A stretch of 64,000 nt of DNA. Origin: Phytoseiulus persimilis (lineage: Eukaryota > Arthropoda > Arachnida > Mesostigmata > Phytoseiidae). The position numbers were made by a program, and so were the translations under genes. This document shows, piece after piece, positions 48,862-60,372 of the stretch. Under the pieces are notes generated by a model that had not been told where the DNA came from, did not search any database, and worked only from the letters and a program-made list of their open reading frames with translations. Position 1 is the first letter of the stretch; each line of letters starts with the position of its first letter. Location of the stretch: assembly GCA_037576195.1 (NCBI GenBank), contig CM075101.1:34782001-34846000 (forward strand), written 5' to 3'.

Positions 48862-49137
48862 ATGAATCTGATTCTCCGAAGTGAAAACGCTCAACTTCAA
48901 TCCGTCATGCGTTGTTCAATAATAATGCCGGGCATCGAGGTGTTCGAGAACAATTATGGTTTCATTGGCCGAATCGGATTGGCTGAGGACCACCATTCTT
49001 CTCGATATTCGGAGATCTGCGTCATACCGCTGAGATATGATCGGAGTAGTTCGAGCGATGGTTCACTGGAACCGAATCTTTCGAGCTCGTCAAGTTCTCT
49101 AGCGTGTCCTGATGAACGCATATCGGCTCTAACGTGA
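48862..49137 (+). CDS. Candidate open frame, 91 residues
   Basis: An ATG frame encodes IIMPGIEVFENNYGFIGRIG and a Ser-rich end, with balanced composition and a stop at 49135-49137. No splice sites were identified that would place it in a larger gene, and no family is recognised. Confidence 0.25.
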   Translation: MNLILRSENAQLQSVMRCSIIMPGIEVFENNYGFIGRIGLAEDHHSSRYSEICVIPLRYDRSSSSDGSLEPNLSSSSSSLACPDERISALT

Positions 49138-50129
49138 ACTCACCACTGAAACTCTTATCTCACAGGAAATTGCTAAATGCTCCTGAACAACCTCCGTTTG
49201 TTGTTCGCCCCACATGAATCACAGAGACACAAACAGGGCGGCAATCAGAAGAGCTTCTCAGATCTAAGACGGTCAGAGGCTCAATAAAAATCAATACGAC
49301 TCGGTAGGCTTCGAACTGAGTGAGTCGGAAACCAAATTCCAGCGGTCCATCGATACTTCGAAATACTGCGCTGTAACTTCTGAATTACTGCAGACCAATA
49401 AGACTGCAACTGCAAAGAGAGTATAACCTTCCACGGTGTTGATAAACAAGCGACAACTGGGGTAGTCTCGTTGCCTTTTCAATTTCCACTAGAACACTGC
49501 GCGTTGAGGCGCAATCGTCCGGAATCAGTGACGTCGTGGGTCGAATTTTCGGTCATGGGCGCATGGCTGATGTTGTTCGATTCGTGCCATCCTTCGATCA
49601 GCGTCACCCGCCATTCCCGTCTCAATCCTGCTTGTACGACCGAGCCCGAGGGGGCGGGGTCTTCAAAAAGAGTGGACTGAGTTCAAGTCGAGGAGAATGC
49701 GTCTGAGCGCTCCACATCGACGATTACTCCGGGTAGAGCGCTTGACTCCGAACCAGGGAATATCTACCTCGAACAAACGACCCCGAAAGCTTCTCGATTG
49801 GTATTGTTAAATTGCAGCAGGCTCGCATAGGTGTCATCTTATGAAGGGAGGAATGAGCTCCAGAACGATCCCAGGATCAGCTTCCCAAGAGGTTCGAGTA
49901 CGCAATCTTCAAGCGCTCGTTGCCTTCCGAGGTCAATCGTTCCATGCAGCACTCATACGTCCGAAATCATTGAAGCACCTCGTTTTCGCGATCGGTGTCT
50001 TCCTGGATCATTCTGGGCACGCTCTGATGAATATGATCAAATTCATGCTCCCAAATCATCCCCGAGTCCCGCGACAAACATTCTCCTCGCTGACTGCCAG
50101 TTCCCGAGGTGACACTGACGCCTTTCCTA

Positions 50130-50424
50130 GCTCCTCTGTTATCGACTCTTTTCGGCCGGTAGACTCTGGTTCCTAGGAAGCGACAGACAATCCTCCTGGG
50201 CTAGGTCTAGGCTTACGCATGGCGAACCGCGTTACTTGTCGGACGAAGCTCAAGTGTGCTGCATGTCAGCGCTGTGCCCAATCAATAACTGGAAGTCGAC
50301 GAAACCGTTCAACAGCCTGTCCGGCTTTGTTATATCTTGCAGCGCAGTACGAGATGCGGAATTCGAACTGAGTGCCAGAAAACGAGACTCAATCGTTTCC
50401 CATAGTGAGTTTACCCTCCCGTGA
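50130..50424 (+). CDS. Candidate open frame, unknown protein
   Basis: About 98 codons are open in one frame to TGA at 50422-50424, including PRYLSDEAQVCCMSALCP and SLSGFVISCSAVRDAEFELS. The second half reads more like protein than the first, so an acceptor may lie inside. Nothing joins it to a neighbour. Confidence 0.25.
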
Positions 50425-50949
50425 TAAGTTGGAAGGAGCTCAGAGCATTTCGCATTCGAGTCCGCCCCTCAAGTTTCATCCAGCCAGAGCTGGTTTCGAT
50501 GACGAGTGGGTTAACCAACTCTGAAGTGTACGAAGGGTCCTCTCGCCGTCGAGCTCCATTGTCCCGTTAGGCGTGTTAGAGCGCGTTCGACGCAGAACGG
50601 CCAATGTTCCGCGCTCGCTAAGATTCATTGCGAGACAGGAGGAGGACAGTGTCAGCACGACCTCGCGGCAAATCCGAGAGCGTCGACCCTACCGCCAGTG
50701 ACGCGGAGATGCGTCTTCAGAGCTACTGAGCTCAAGATTTCCAGAGTGAGACTCCCGAAAGACCTGGCGGAACGGGATCTTCAAGTTTCAATCAAAACTC
50801 CTCCGAATCTTTAGCTCGTCGACTCCTGAGCGCAGCGCTCGATTTTTTCCTCAAAAGCGGTAGACGGAAGTATGGCGCGTCCTCGGAGCAGTAGCCGCAG
50901 ACGATCAAAGGAACTTCTCGAGATACCCCAAAGAACTGCTTGTAGCGAA

Positions 50950-51165
50950 ACTCACGTATAATGTACCTCGCCGATAACGAACCCCACGTATAACGAACCT
51001 CGCCGATAATGGACCCCACGTATAGCGAACCTCAGGTTTGGGGTTCGTACTTCATATGGGGTTCGTTGTAGGTGCGGTAGGTCATACGCGGGGTTCGTTA
51101 TCGGCGAGGTTCGTTACACGATGTCAGATTTGCGTGCTCTTATGGTTCGTTATACGCGGAATTTA
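50950..51165. repeat. Foldback repeat with ataacgaacc core
   Basis: The left arm has cgtataacgaacctcgccga units and the right arm their reverse complement (tcggcgaggttcgttata), around a short spacer near 51040-51065. The unit is about 32 bp, alternating cgtataacgaacct and cgccgataacgaacccca. The ataacgaacc core is shared with the 16-bp satellite at 19.2 kb. Confidence 0.88.
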
Positions 51166-52172
51166 GGGGTTAATATTCAGGTGAAATGCTCTGTGGGGGC
51201 GTCTTGTAGGCTCATCATGGCAACGGTGCGGAAAATTAAGGCATGTGGACTGTCTTCAAGGCAACTCAAAACCGTTGGTGGTCTGGAAGCTGGGAGTCAC
51301 GCTCCCACATTCATCGTGATTATGTCGTCGTTTGTCAAGTCGAGTGTTTCAACAAGCATGTTGCATTGCCATTCTCGAGGTCGACAATCTTGCTGAGTCG
51401 ACCTCATTGACCTTGATGACTCGCGATCAGCGACAGCCGACGAGCTTTCTGAATCGCGTTGTAACACGCGTTGAAACACCAGATGCTCAAGATTCCGCAT
51501 CCGTGAAGTAATTTTCACGGGATTTCCGCCTTCAGTGATGCGCATTCATGTTAGCGCCACTTCATCTCCCACCCATGATCTGTCCGAAATACTGGCCAAG
51601 TCGTCATCCTCGCTCAAGTTTCGAATATTACGGATCTTCAAACGATTTTCTAGTTAAACGAACTCGGCCCTCAGCCGACTTTTCGGCAGACAGGCGCACC
51701 GGCAGAAAGCCAGACAGGCGGACGGGCGGGCGGCGAAGAGAGCAAGCAAGCTGGTTAGTTCGAACAAAAGTTCTGTAGTTAAATTAGCACTTTCTCCTCT
51801 TCATTCTAGTTTTCTTCCGCTTTTCGCGCTCTTTCTCCCGGGTGATATTAAACCGGCTTTGCTTCTCCCGAGACGACTCTCGCTATTTTTATGTGGTCTG
51901 TTCACCAGCGACGGACCTGGTCGGAAGAAGCTGCGTTTAATGGACGAACTCAAGAAGACGAGTGTGCGATACAATGAAACTCAAACGAGGAAGAAAACTT
52001 AGCCCGAGATCCGAGTGCTAAAGGAGTAGGCACAAGAGGAGAACAAGACAGGAACCGTGCGGGATCAAGAATCTTTGAGCTTCGGGGGCATTTTTGAGCA
52101 TTTACCCCAAATGTGAGACAAACGGTATTGTCGATTCGCAAGTGCGTCGAACAAAATTCAAGCGACTCTCAC

Positions 52173-52321
52173 GCGAGGAATGACATGGTGACGTCGGCGA
52201 GGAAGGTAATGGCGATTCGCAAATCCTGGCCCGCTCCCTCTACTGAGAGCTTCGCGAGACGCTTGACACCCGAGCAACCAAAAGCGGAGATTCGCTCTGT
52301 AGTTTCAACTTCAGCCATCAT
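52173..52321 (-). CDS. Candidate first coding exon
   Basis: An in-frame TAA precedes two ATGs (52321 and 52318). The frame encodes EVETTERISAFGCSGVKRLA and GQDLRIAITFLADVTMSF and ends at a strong donor (cgc/gtgaga) in phase 2 after 149 nt. It reads as a helical N-terminus. The next exon was not found. Family unknown. Confidence 0.4.
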
Positions 52322-53584
52322 CACCACTCCAGGTTAACAGTGATCGAACTAGGATACTTACGTCATGACGACCTTCTGTACGAGCGACCGACATGTTGTT
52401 TTCACGCTCATCTGCACCCAGCAACGGAGTCCGATCATTCCCAACAGCTTCCCGGAGCGAGAACGATCATCTCGAGCCAGAGACTGTTGACACGATTAGG
52501 GATGTTCTCCAGGTGGGAGGCGTATTCGATTGGCGCGTCGCCGAATGTCGGAGTAATCCACGAGCTCAGTTTGCCTCATCACACAGATTACTTTTCCTAC
52601 CCCTCTGAATAGGGGCATGACTTCAGCTCGTGCATCAAAGTCACGGAGCCGCAGGTCTCCAAGTTCACAGCCTTCGACTGCGTGTGTGAGCAGATGATGG
52701 CAGGTTGTGGAAATAACAATGGATTTTTCTTCAGTGCCCAGCAACCCAGGTCATGGATCGGCATGCTCCCTCTCGAACGCTGACGTTATTCTCTCTCCTT
52801 CAAGAAGTCCTGACTTCTAAACTGAGTCTATGAGCACGGCGCAATGGTGGCATCAACTTTAGCACAGGAAATACACGAAGATCCGCCGTTGAATGAACAA
52901 GTCCGTGTCGAACGGGCAGTCCAAAGTGATATATGATTCCACGACGCGAAATCTTCCACGAACAGAGAAGGATCTTCGCGTTCGCGTAAAATCGAGCGCT
53001 TAACAATGCATAGGGAGGAATCCTGTGCTTCGCCATCCAAGCATTCAAGGCAAGTCTCGACGAATATCTCATCGGCAGCATCTTCCCCTATCTAGTCCGC
53101 ACGCGAACAGAAGAATGCAGGATCGGGGCATGCTCCACCCGCCAACGAGCACCAGACAAATATTTTGGCTAAGAACGATGGAACTGAGTTGTTTCTCGGC
53201 CCGAATTCGACTCACAGGTCATCTGCACCGAGGGGGACGATACCGCAGAACCATCTTTGATTGATTGTTGGACCTGTTAAATGATGCAGAATTTCCTCCG
53301 CAAAGTATTGTGTTGCGCCCACACAGCCCAGCGGGCATCCACTTCCTCATTCCACCTCAGGCCTCTCAGTCGCTTGGTTCACCGGAGGTCCGTTCAACGC
53401 GTCGCCGCATTGGGAGAGAATGCATCCGCATCAGCTGGATCGAATTGGTGATGAATATATTGCCGCTACGCAGACCGAAACTTTAGCCGACTTCCGGTAC
53501 CGGAGCCATACGGAACCGGTGCATATCCTCGTAACGTGCTCGCATCGACTGCTCCACCATCGGATGCACTAGCTTCGATCGGTG

Positions 53585-53600
53585 CCCCCCCCCCCCCCCA
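53585..53600 (+). repeat. Poly-C tract (16 nt)
   Basis: This is a run of 16 C residues on the plus strand, the last of the four in the window. Confidence 0.95.
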
Positions 53601-54959
53601 GACCCTGCAACTGTTTTTGCGGCGGGACTATCCTGGAGATTAAGACAGCGTCCAAAGGGACGAGGGTTCCTTAGATTCTTACACCCACTGCTTTGATCTT
53701 GTTCGCCGTTAGATTCAAACATCAACCGTGTTCGATCCGAATATGTTTCAAGCATGTCTGTAGGGTCATTTATTCAACGATGTTTTTCGTGAGTCAACGA
53801 GCGTCGTGCTGACTTCGAAATCACTCGCAATCTTCTGCAGCATAGACACGGCGAAGCGAAGGGCCGGAAAGTGGAAAGCAAGGGCATCTTGCGCAGAAGG
53901 AGCAGGTCTGAGGGAAACAAGCTATAGTCGCAGAGAGATTGAGGGAGCATCACAGCCTCTTGTTCACGACGCTGGAGCGATTGGCTGATGCTTCCCCCTC
54001 ACTCCACGCCTGCGAACGTTCGCTGTCCTGTCTCCCGGCCCCTTTATGGAAAAGAGTGTTTGTTCCTTCCGTCTTCATTCAGCGGCGTTTCAGGCTCTAT
54101 TGCCCGCCCGTGGCCGCCCATTGGGCTTCATGTTTAAATCATGCGTCGTGCGTAAGATGGATGCGGTACCCACCCCTCAAAACGAGATGCGTGCTCTGCT
54201 GTTATTTGGTTTCTCTTGCTTGCTCATTCGTTCGGCCCTCTTCTTCGATAAAGTGGCAAGTTATCGGATAAGAGAGCTCAGAAAATGTCATTCGCCTGAT
54301 TCCGGCGCAAGCGAGGCGATTCATCAAGCGGTCGGATCGAGGAGTTTTACAACCGTTTAAAGTAGACGCGAACTTGATCGAGAAGGTTCTTCTATCGGTT
54401 ACGCCGGAATTGGACGGCAACTCTGTCCCATGCGCGACCGAAGAAAGCCTGCCGAGCCTACGCGTCGGTGTTGACCGAAGGCGATCACAAAGGTTCGACT
54501 CTTCCGCTCCTCAAGAATATTGTGGAACGAGTGAGTCAATCTGCCAACTGTTGTCGCAACCCGCTCTCGCAGTCGCTCAGGAAAGAGTCCGCGGGAATGT
54601 GAGGTCCCGAAGTGCGTCACCTGAATTCGGAATGCACCTGCTACATGTGAATAAACCACACCACTCATGCCAGGCGAGCTGTACTTCTCCTTCTCCTCTT
54701 TCATGTCCTTTTGTCGTTCCTATAGCCGGTGTTTAAATTTAAGTGCCGGGACCACCGACCTACTTGTGACAGGAGCGAGTGCCCGACGTCGGAAGCCTCA
54801 GAACATTCTAGTGGGGGAGACAAACGTAACTTTCCTCATACGTTTTGCGCTTCCCTTGTCACTTGGTTCATCACAAACTCCACGAAACTTGTCCCTCATG
54901 CACGGATAGTTCGCGACCTGACGGCGCGTCAGCACAGAGTACCGCGATCAGGAGAATAT

Positions 54960-55329
54960 TCACCAAACACCGAATTGTGGGCGAACACAATTTCGCCCGA
55001 AGCTTCTGTTGTTCGTGAGCGTGCTCCCGGAACGCCGTTCAATCCAGTACACGAAATCTTCCATTCTTGGCAGGATCCCAATTCGCGGGTTGGAGCCGCC
55101 TCTGTCTCGAGGAGCGGCATTGGCCTTCCTCATGTCTACACTGCCATGGAGCTTCAACGAGTCCGTGCTGCCCCATGCTATATTGGTTTTCAGAGGATTC
55201 GACGGACACGAATCTCTTATCTCGATACCGAACATGAGACCCCAGGATTGAACAGCTTTAGAGCCAAAGTCGGAATCTCGTAGAAACCGTAAAATCATGT
55301 CACCGAGGAGTCCAGCGAAACTCGCGGAG
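54960..55329 (-). CDS. Candidate exon, unknown protein
   Basis: A strong acceptor (gggcgtttcccttccag) opens a frame of over 120 codons. It reads FAGLLGDMILRFLRDSDFGS, SWGLMFGIEIRDSCPSNPL and RMEDFVYWIERRSG. It may stop at TGA (54960) or be cut by an internal donor such as ggca/gtgtag. The antisense frame (54729-55283) is also open but poorer in composition. Family unknown. Confidence 0.4.
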
Positions 55330-56026
55330 CTGGAAGGGAAACGCCCACTGGACTCCCGCGACCCCGACAATCCGAGTCAGGATATCTTTCCCTCGAGCTG
55401 AACCATTTTCGGCGCGCCCGCATCCTGACGCCGGCACAATGCTCTCCCTCCATCAATCTTAACCCCGCGAGCTGGCAGAACTATAAAGAGTGGCAGCCCT
55501 CAGGGAGCGCTCCCCCGAATTTCCGAAGGAGCCTCGTTATAAATGGACATGTTATTTGGCACTTTATTGATTCATTCCGTGACGGAGGATAAGCCGTGCT
55601 CTGCAAGATATTTTCCCGGGTCTCTCAGCTAGTGGACTTCCGACGCGATGTTTTGGAATGAACCTCAGGCGATGCTGTCCAAAGGTGCCGTCTCCACGTC
55701 GTTCCCATTTGGAGGTTGGGAACTTCCATTCTGAGTCCTTTCAGGAGAGGCAAAAATAGTTCTCGTTTCGGGGGATTCGTTCGCGAGTCGCAGACGGAAA
55801 CTTCCTCTCTTGAGATACCTTTCCGCGCCTTTTCGAGATCGAACATTCTTCCAAGAATGTACTTCTCGATTTGGGCCGAAAATTTGAGCTGTTCGGCTCG
55901 AACTCTCCGGAGTTGGAGCTGGTTGAAGTTTTGCGAAAATACTGTGAGAACTTTCGGGACGACCTAATATCTTTTATCCCGGCGATCGTTCCAGGGAACG
56001 GGCTCTGACCCTCGAGGGAGACTGGA

Positions 56027-56303
56027 TCACGGGCTCTTCCCAAAGCTCATGGAGACTCCAAGGCATATGAGGGTCATGGATGAGAGTACTCCGGCGAAAC
56101 GGTAGTTTCGGATTGAGGGGGAACGTTCTCCATAGGAAGTCTCGAAGCGATCTTGATGAGATATGTCATATTTCGGTTCCGAGGGCAGTCGGCAGTGTTC
56201 ATTGAGCTCCAACATGGACGAGAGCTCACGCGAGTCCTTCAATTCTTCTATAAGAGTCAACAGGAGCAGTTCTATCAGACGTAAATTACGTTCTCTTCTG
56301 CCT
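56027..56303 (-). CDS. Candidate C-terminal exon, helical protein
   Basis: After acceptor gtgtccatgaacag, 91 codons run to TGA at 56027-56029. The exon encodes a long amphipathic helix (NLRLIELLLLTLIEELKDSR), then CRLPSEPKYDISHQDRFE and a hydrophobic end (SSMTLICLGVSMSFGKSP). An internal gga/gtactc donor could truncate it. No family is recognised. The frame at 55741-56043 on the same strand may be unrelated. Confidence 0.4.
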
Positions 56304-58543
56304 CTGTTCATGGACACGAAATGAACGTTGGTCACAGTCTTTGGGCTTTTCAACGCTGATTCACAGCGAGAAGGCGGAAGTGAAACGAAGCCCGAGCAGC
56401 AGAGAATTTCTCCGAGCTCATTTGAGGTCCGTTTCAAGGGCGACCCTGGTTCTCCTTCTCGTTGCCCAATTGAAGTCTAGGTTGGCTCTGGAAGATGTCG
56501 CCGGGCTCTGTATTCGGGAATACTTCTTCCATGCTAGCAGAGCGGCAGATGTGTTGACACAGAGTCAAAGATAGATGAAACACAGGTCTTAACATCGTCA
56601 TCTTCTTCTGAGGGTGAACAGGCGGAGTGTAAAACGCTCAATCGGAAGCGGTCGCGTGCTCAAGGACTCAAGTTTGTAGGCGAGCTCGATTCGTGTGATT
56701 ATAAGTCCGACTTGGCTCACAAAAATATTCTCCGAGAGTTTTCGAGGACGCAGTGATGAACAGATTTGCCTAGCTCGTTCGGCCCGGAGGGACAACGGAA
56801 CAAGGAGGGTACGTAAAGAAGAAGAACAATCAAACTCTCATATCTCGAATAGCTCGCAGTGTGGGCCGGATTCAATGTCTGACATACGGATATAATCCGG
56901 TTGCTAGCGCTCCGGGAACTTCGGATCGCAGGGCGTCCTTCTTGTATTCCTGTTCTGTATTATTTCTGTATACATCAAAGGCTTTGAAAAACTCCTCCGG
57001 TCCGAGAGTCCATATGGAAAAGCGTTATATCATGGGACAAAAGAATCCAGATTCCGATGCAACGCGTCCCACAAAAAACGATAACAACTCCTGAACATTG
57101 TTTCTTTGAGTGTGTGTAGGTAGATGTGATAACACGATCCTATCCGAGCAGTTCGAGCATCCAAAAGCAGGGGGAAGAGCCTGCGGGTGCTTGGTGAGCG
57201 CCTGGCGGTTCCGGCCGAGCGGCGAACGAATGAACAGGATCGATTTTCCGATCTGCGTTCGAACCCGAAAGAGATCCAATTCGTCGAAATCCGTCTGCGT
57301 GGCGGACCCCGGCGGACGACTCTCACCTCGAATATATTGACCGAGCCGGCAGATACAATGCGCTAGGGAATCGGTCCCGTCGGAAGCTAGACTGTGTCCA
57401 GGCGACATTCATCTCGGGTCGCAATGTTTGTTAAATTCCGGCCACACTCTCTTCCAATGTTTCACTGGCTTTGGAAACTTTGGAATGAACGGAGCGCAAC
57501 TGGACTTGGCGCCAGCGAGTCCCTCCATCGGGTTTCTGCGTGTGGAGGAAAAGTTCTCTCGCGAGGGCTACGTTTGTCAGCAGTTTCCCTGAGAGAACAA
57601 GGGAGAATGATCTTGTTCCGAACTTTGAAAAGTCGTTTCGAATACGAGAATTCCGCCGGACGGGGGGCTCGCAATTTTGCCCCGTTGCGCCGAAGCGTAG
57701 CAACTACACTTACTGAGTGGGTGCGATTGGGAGGTGGAGGATCGGAAGATCCAAACGACAAGAGACTCAGCAATCTACTGACCCCTCGAAACGACGGAAA
57801 AGTTGTTAAGAGTATTCAAATGCAGCAGGAGCCGTCCCGACTAAGGGCTGTTAATGTTTGCAGAAACGAGTCGGAAGGGAAGAAGGAAACGCCTTCTGAG
57901 CGGGACTACTCCCATCCTGAACCTGTTCGGCACTCACGCCTGCGGCGGACCAGTATGATGTGTCCTCTTTTGGTTCAACATCCCCTGGAGACTCTAGTAG
58001 GTTCTCCCGGACGGTTATTGATTCGACAATTTAGGCGCACGATACGATACGTTCGTCCCGATAGACGATTCCCGCTGAGTCGATGTGGACTTTCATGCTG
58101 AATCAGATCCCATGATCGGAATTCACTTCAGATCATCCCCTCAGAATCATGAGTGCTCGAGCAAGCACCAAAAAACAGGTCGACTCATTCCCCGGAAGCT
58201 ATGTTGTTTCTTCCTTCAACACAGTCCTCCATCGGTGGACCTTTGTTTGCTGTTATTGTCCCGTCTGGCCGAATCCGGACGTTTCCCAGTCTCTGCAGTC
58301 CGATACTAACGTTTCTGACGTTCCTAATGGAACTAACTAATAGACGATCAGTCACCCGCTGGCCGACTCGACCGACCGCCTACATGCCCGCCCCGGCATT
58401 TTCCGGACACACGGTCGCTCCCACAGCTGATACGGTGCAAGATAGGGTCACAAAGGAACGAAACGATTCAATTATGGCTGAAAAATCCAAGTGTCCGATA
58501 GGATCGACCGCATCGACTGAGTTCGGCTTGCGGCATCGATCTC
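56304..58543. other. Unresolved region with a long plus-strand frame
   Basis: A 235-codon plus-strand frame (57394-58101) is long for chance, but its composition is rich in Arg and Ser and no splice support was seen. On the minus strand at 57025-57408 a frame contains a strong donor (cgag/gtgaga near 57328), so a minus-strand gene start is an alternative. I could not choose. Confidence 0.3.
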
Positions 58544-58783
58544 ATGAGAGTTCTAAAATTCGAAGCCTTCTCGCGAACTCATCATTCTGGAAGCCTTCCC
58601 GGCCGTCCGAGCTGGCAATACACCTTCAATACACTACTTCTGCTACTTTCTACAGCTTTGTTCAGCGCCATGGGACCATACTTGAGTACGTTGACTGTCT
58701 TGAAGCTCGAAATACCGCTTCTGTCGCTTCTTTCACTGATCCCGCAGTTGATTCCGCTCTGCTTTGTAGGGACTGCTAGTTAG
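58544..58783 (+). CDS. Hydrophobic open frame, possible membrane exon
   Basis: A 79-codon ATG frame ends at TAG (58781-58783). After a polar start it has long hydrophobic runs: FNTLLLLLSTALFSAMGPYL, then LSLLSLIPQLIPLCFVG. This would suit the last membrane spans of a multipass protein. The overlapping 208-codon frame (58153-58779) in another phase is Ser/Arg-rich and less convincing. No acceptor was pinned down. Confidence 0.3.
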   Translation: MRVLKFEAFSRTHHSGSLPGRPSWQYTFNTLLLLLSTALFSAMGPYLSTLTVLKLEIPLLSLLSLIPQLIPLCFVGTAS

Positions 58784-59867
58784 GGATGAATACTTTTCGA
58801 TCTCCTGGTGGACTTTGCGAGCCTTGGAGAAATCCACCATCCCGGGAGATTCGCTTTATGCAATAAGCGTGTTTCGCGGAGAGAAAACGAGAAGCGGCCG
58901 CGAATAACTGGTGTTGATGAAATTCAAGAAGGGTTACCGGCTGACCGGCACTCTGAAATCTACATTTTTCTCGTACAGAATGGAACAATATGATGAACGG
59001 TCCCCATCCCGGATGGAGCGGTCATGGATGGCTCCATACGAGTAGGAAATGCCCACTAACTCGGAAAACGCGGGAGCTGGCTCAGCACCTCATCTCCAAA
59101 TTACAGCTGACCTAGTTCTTCGTTTGTTTTGGAGCTTCCGTTGCTGGGAAAAAGAAGCCGTGGTCGACCATTGTTCATGAAGATCTCGCCGACTTGATGC
59201 ATCCGCTCGCACGGCTCATCACTGCAGCAGTGAATACAGTTCTCGTTGGTATGAGAGCTCAGGAGAGCGCTGAGAAGAAGCTTCCTCGTATTCGAACACG
59301 GATCAGGTACTTCGCGGCTTTATTATGCGCCATCAACACCGAGATCTCTAGTTGTAGGTCTTCTGTTCTAACAAACCTCCAATGTCTTTGAAAAGCTCTG
59401 GTTCTGCTCCGCTATCAGATCACTTCCACTCTGGTGAACATTCTGCCAATAAATCTTGAAGTATGTTAGCTTAATGTTTAGCTCAATGTTAGCTGTGTCA
59501 ACTCAAATACACCGCTCATCCTCCGTAAAATAGCGGAGATTCGCAGCGATTTTACAATACAACATCCATTCTCTGCTCTCAGCGTTTACACAATCTTTTC
59601 CTACTTTCTCGATGTTTCGGTTTTCGACGGGTCGATACCCCGCGCACAGAAGTAGGGCGTCCGTTGCCGCGGTTTGGTCCGTCGGTTCGGGAGCCAGTCA
59701 GCGGAAACTCTGAATCGAGGGCAGAAGAGCAGACGGTTACATTTGGAACACGTCTTTGCTGCTCGGGTGGAAAAAAGGGCCGAGTCAGTCGTTCGGTCGG
59801 TGTTTTTTGTCCTGGTGATTCTCGGCGTCGTGAGGCGCACATGTTAAATTCTTCGCCCTCTTGGAAA

Positions 59868-59875
59868 TATAAAAG
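59868..59875 (+). promoter_or_regulatory. TATA-box-like element
   Basis: The sequence tataaaag lies in a G+C-balanced context, about 150 bp upstream of the ATG at 60018, with a short upstream frame (ATG at 59938, ending TAG) in between. Position and sequence suit a core promoter for the plus strand, but chance is possible. Confidence 0.35.
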
Positions 59876-60017
59876 GAGAGCCGACCCTGAAAGACTACTC
59901 GAGCAAGATAGTCACCGACTCAAGCTGAGTCTGAGCATGAGTGGGTTGGTTCGCTGGTTGGTGGAATGTGGGAAGCCAACAACGAGCGAGTTTAGATAGG
60001 AAAAGGGGAACGGGGAG

Positions 60018-60257
60018 ATGCTGCGGCATCCGCTGGTGAAACTCTCGAAAGTCTTTTCTGTGAAGCTGGGCCTTCGGCTTTCGTCGTCGTCGGTTCTTCT
60101 GCTTGTGGTTGTGATGGTGGTCTGGGAAAGGATCGTCAAGATCCATTTATTCATCAAGGTTGCGCAAAACCCGTCCAGGGTCGCTCGGCCTTTTCCTCGA
60201 CAGCTCGATGAAGAGGCTGATCCCCTTGACGTGGATGATGAACTTCCCCACGGATAA
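60018..60257 (+). CDS. Candidate membrane-anchored protein start
   Basis: The ATG follows a purine-rich leader. The frame has a basic N-terminus, then a span SSSVLLLVVVMVVWERI, then an acidic end (RQLDEEADPLDVDDELP). That pattern suits a signal anchor. A donor (aag/gttgcg near 60159) could end it earlier. The antisense frames are also open and give a competing spliced model, so at most one is right. Confidence 0.3.
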   Translation: MLRHPLVKLSKVFSVKLGLRLSSSSVLLLVVVMVVWERIVKIHLFIKVAQNPSRVARPFPRQLDEEADPLDVDDELPHG

Positions 60258-60372
60258 CGCGAATCTTTCCAGGTTCCGAGCATTCCTGCGTACGCCCCTT
60301 CCCCGACACCCGTCATTGAGATTCAGATTCCGTTTGGAACATCATCTCTGCGAGCGCGCATCGCAATATTTT
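60147..60372 (-). CDS. Candidate last two exons (competes with plus-strand frame)
   Basis: A 32-nt exon (60341-60372) after a strong acceptor (ctcccttttttccgcag) joins 60147-60285 through a 55-nt intron in matching phase. The result reads KILRCALAEMM, then LERFALSVGKFIIHVKGISL and SDPGRVLRNLDE before TAA. An AATAAA overlaps the stop codon and could be its polyadenylation signal. A different frame of the same region is also open, so the reading is not unique. Confidence 0.3.
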
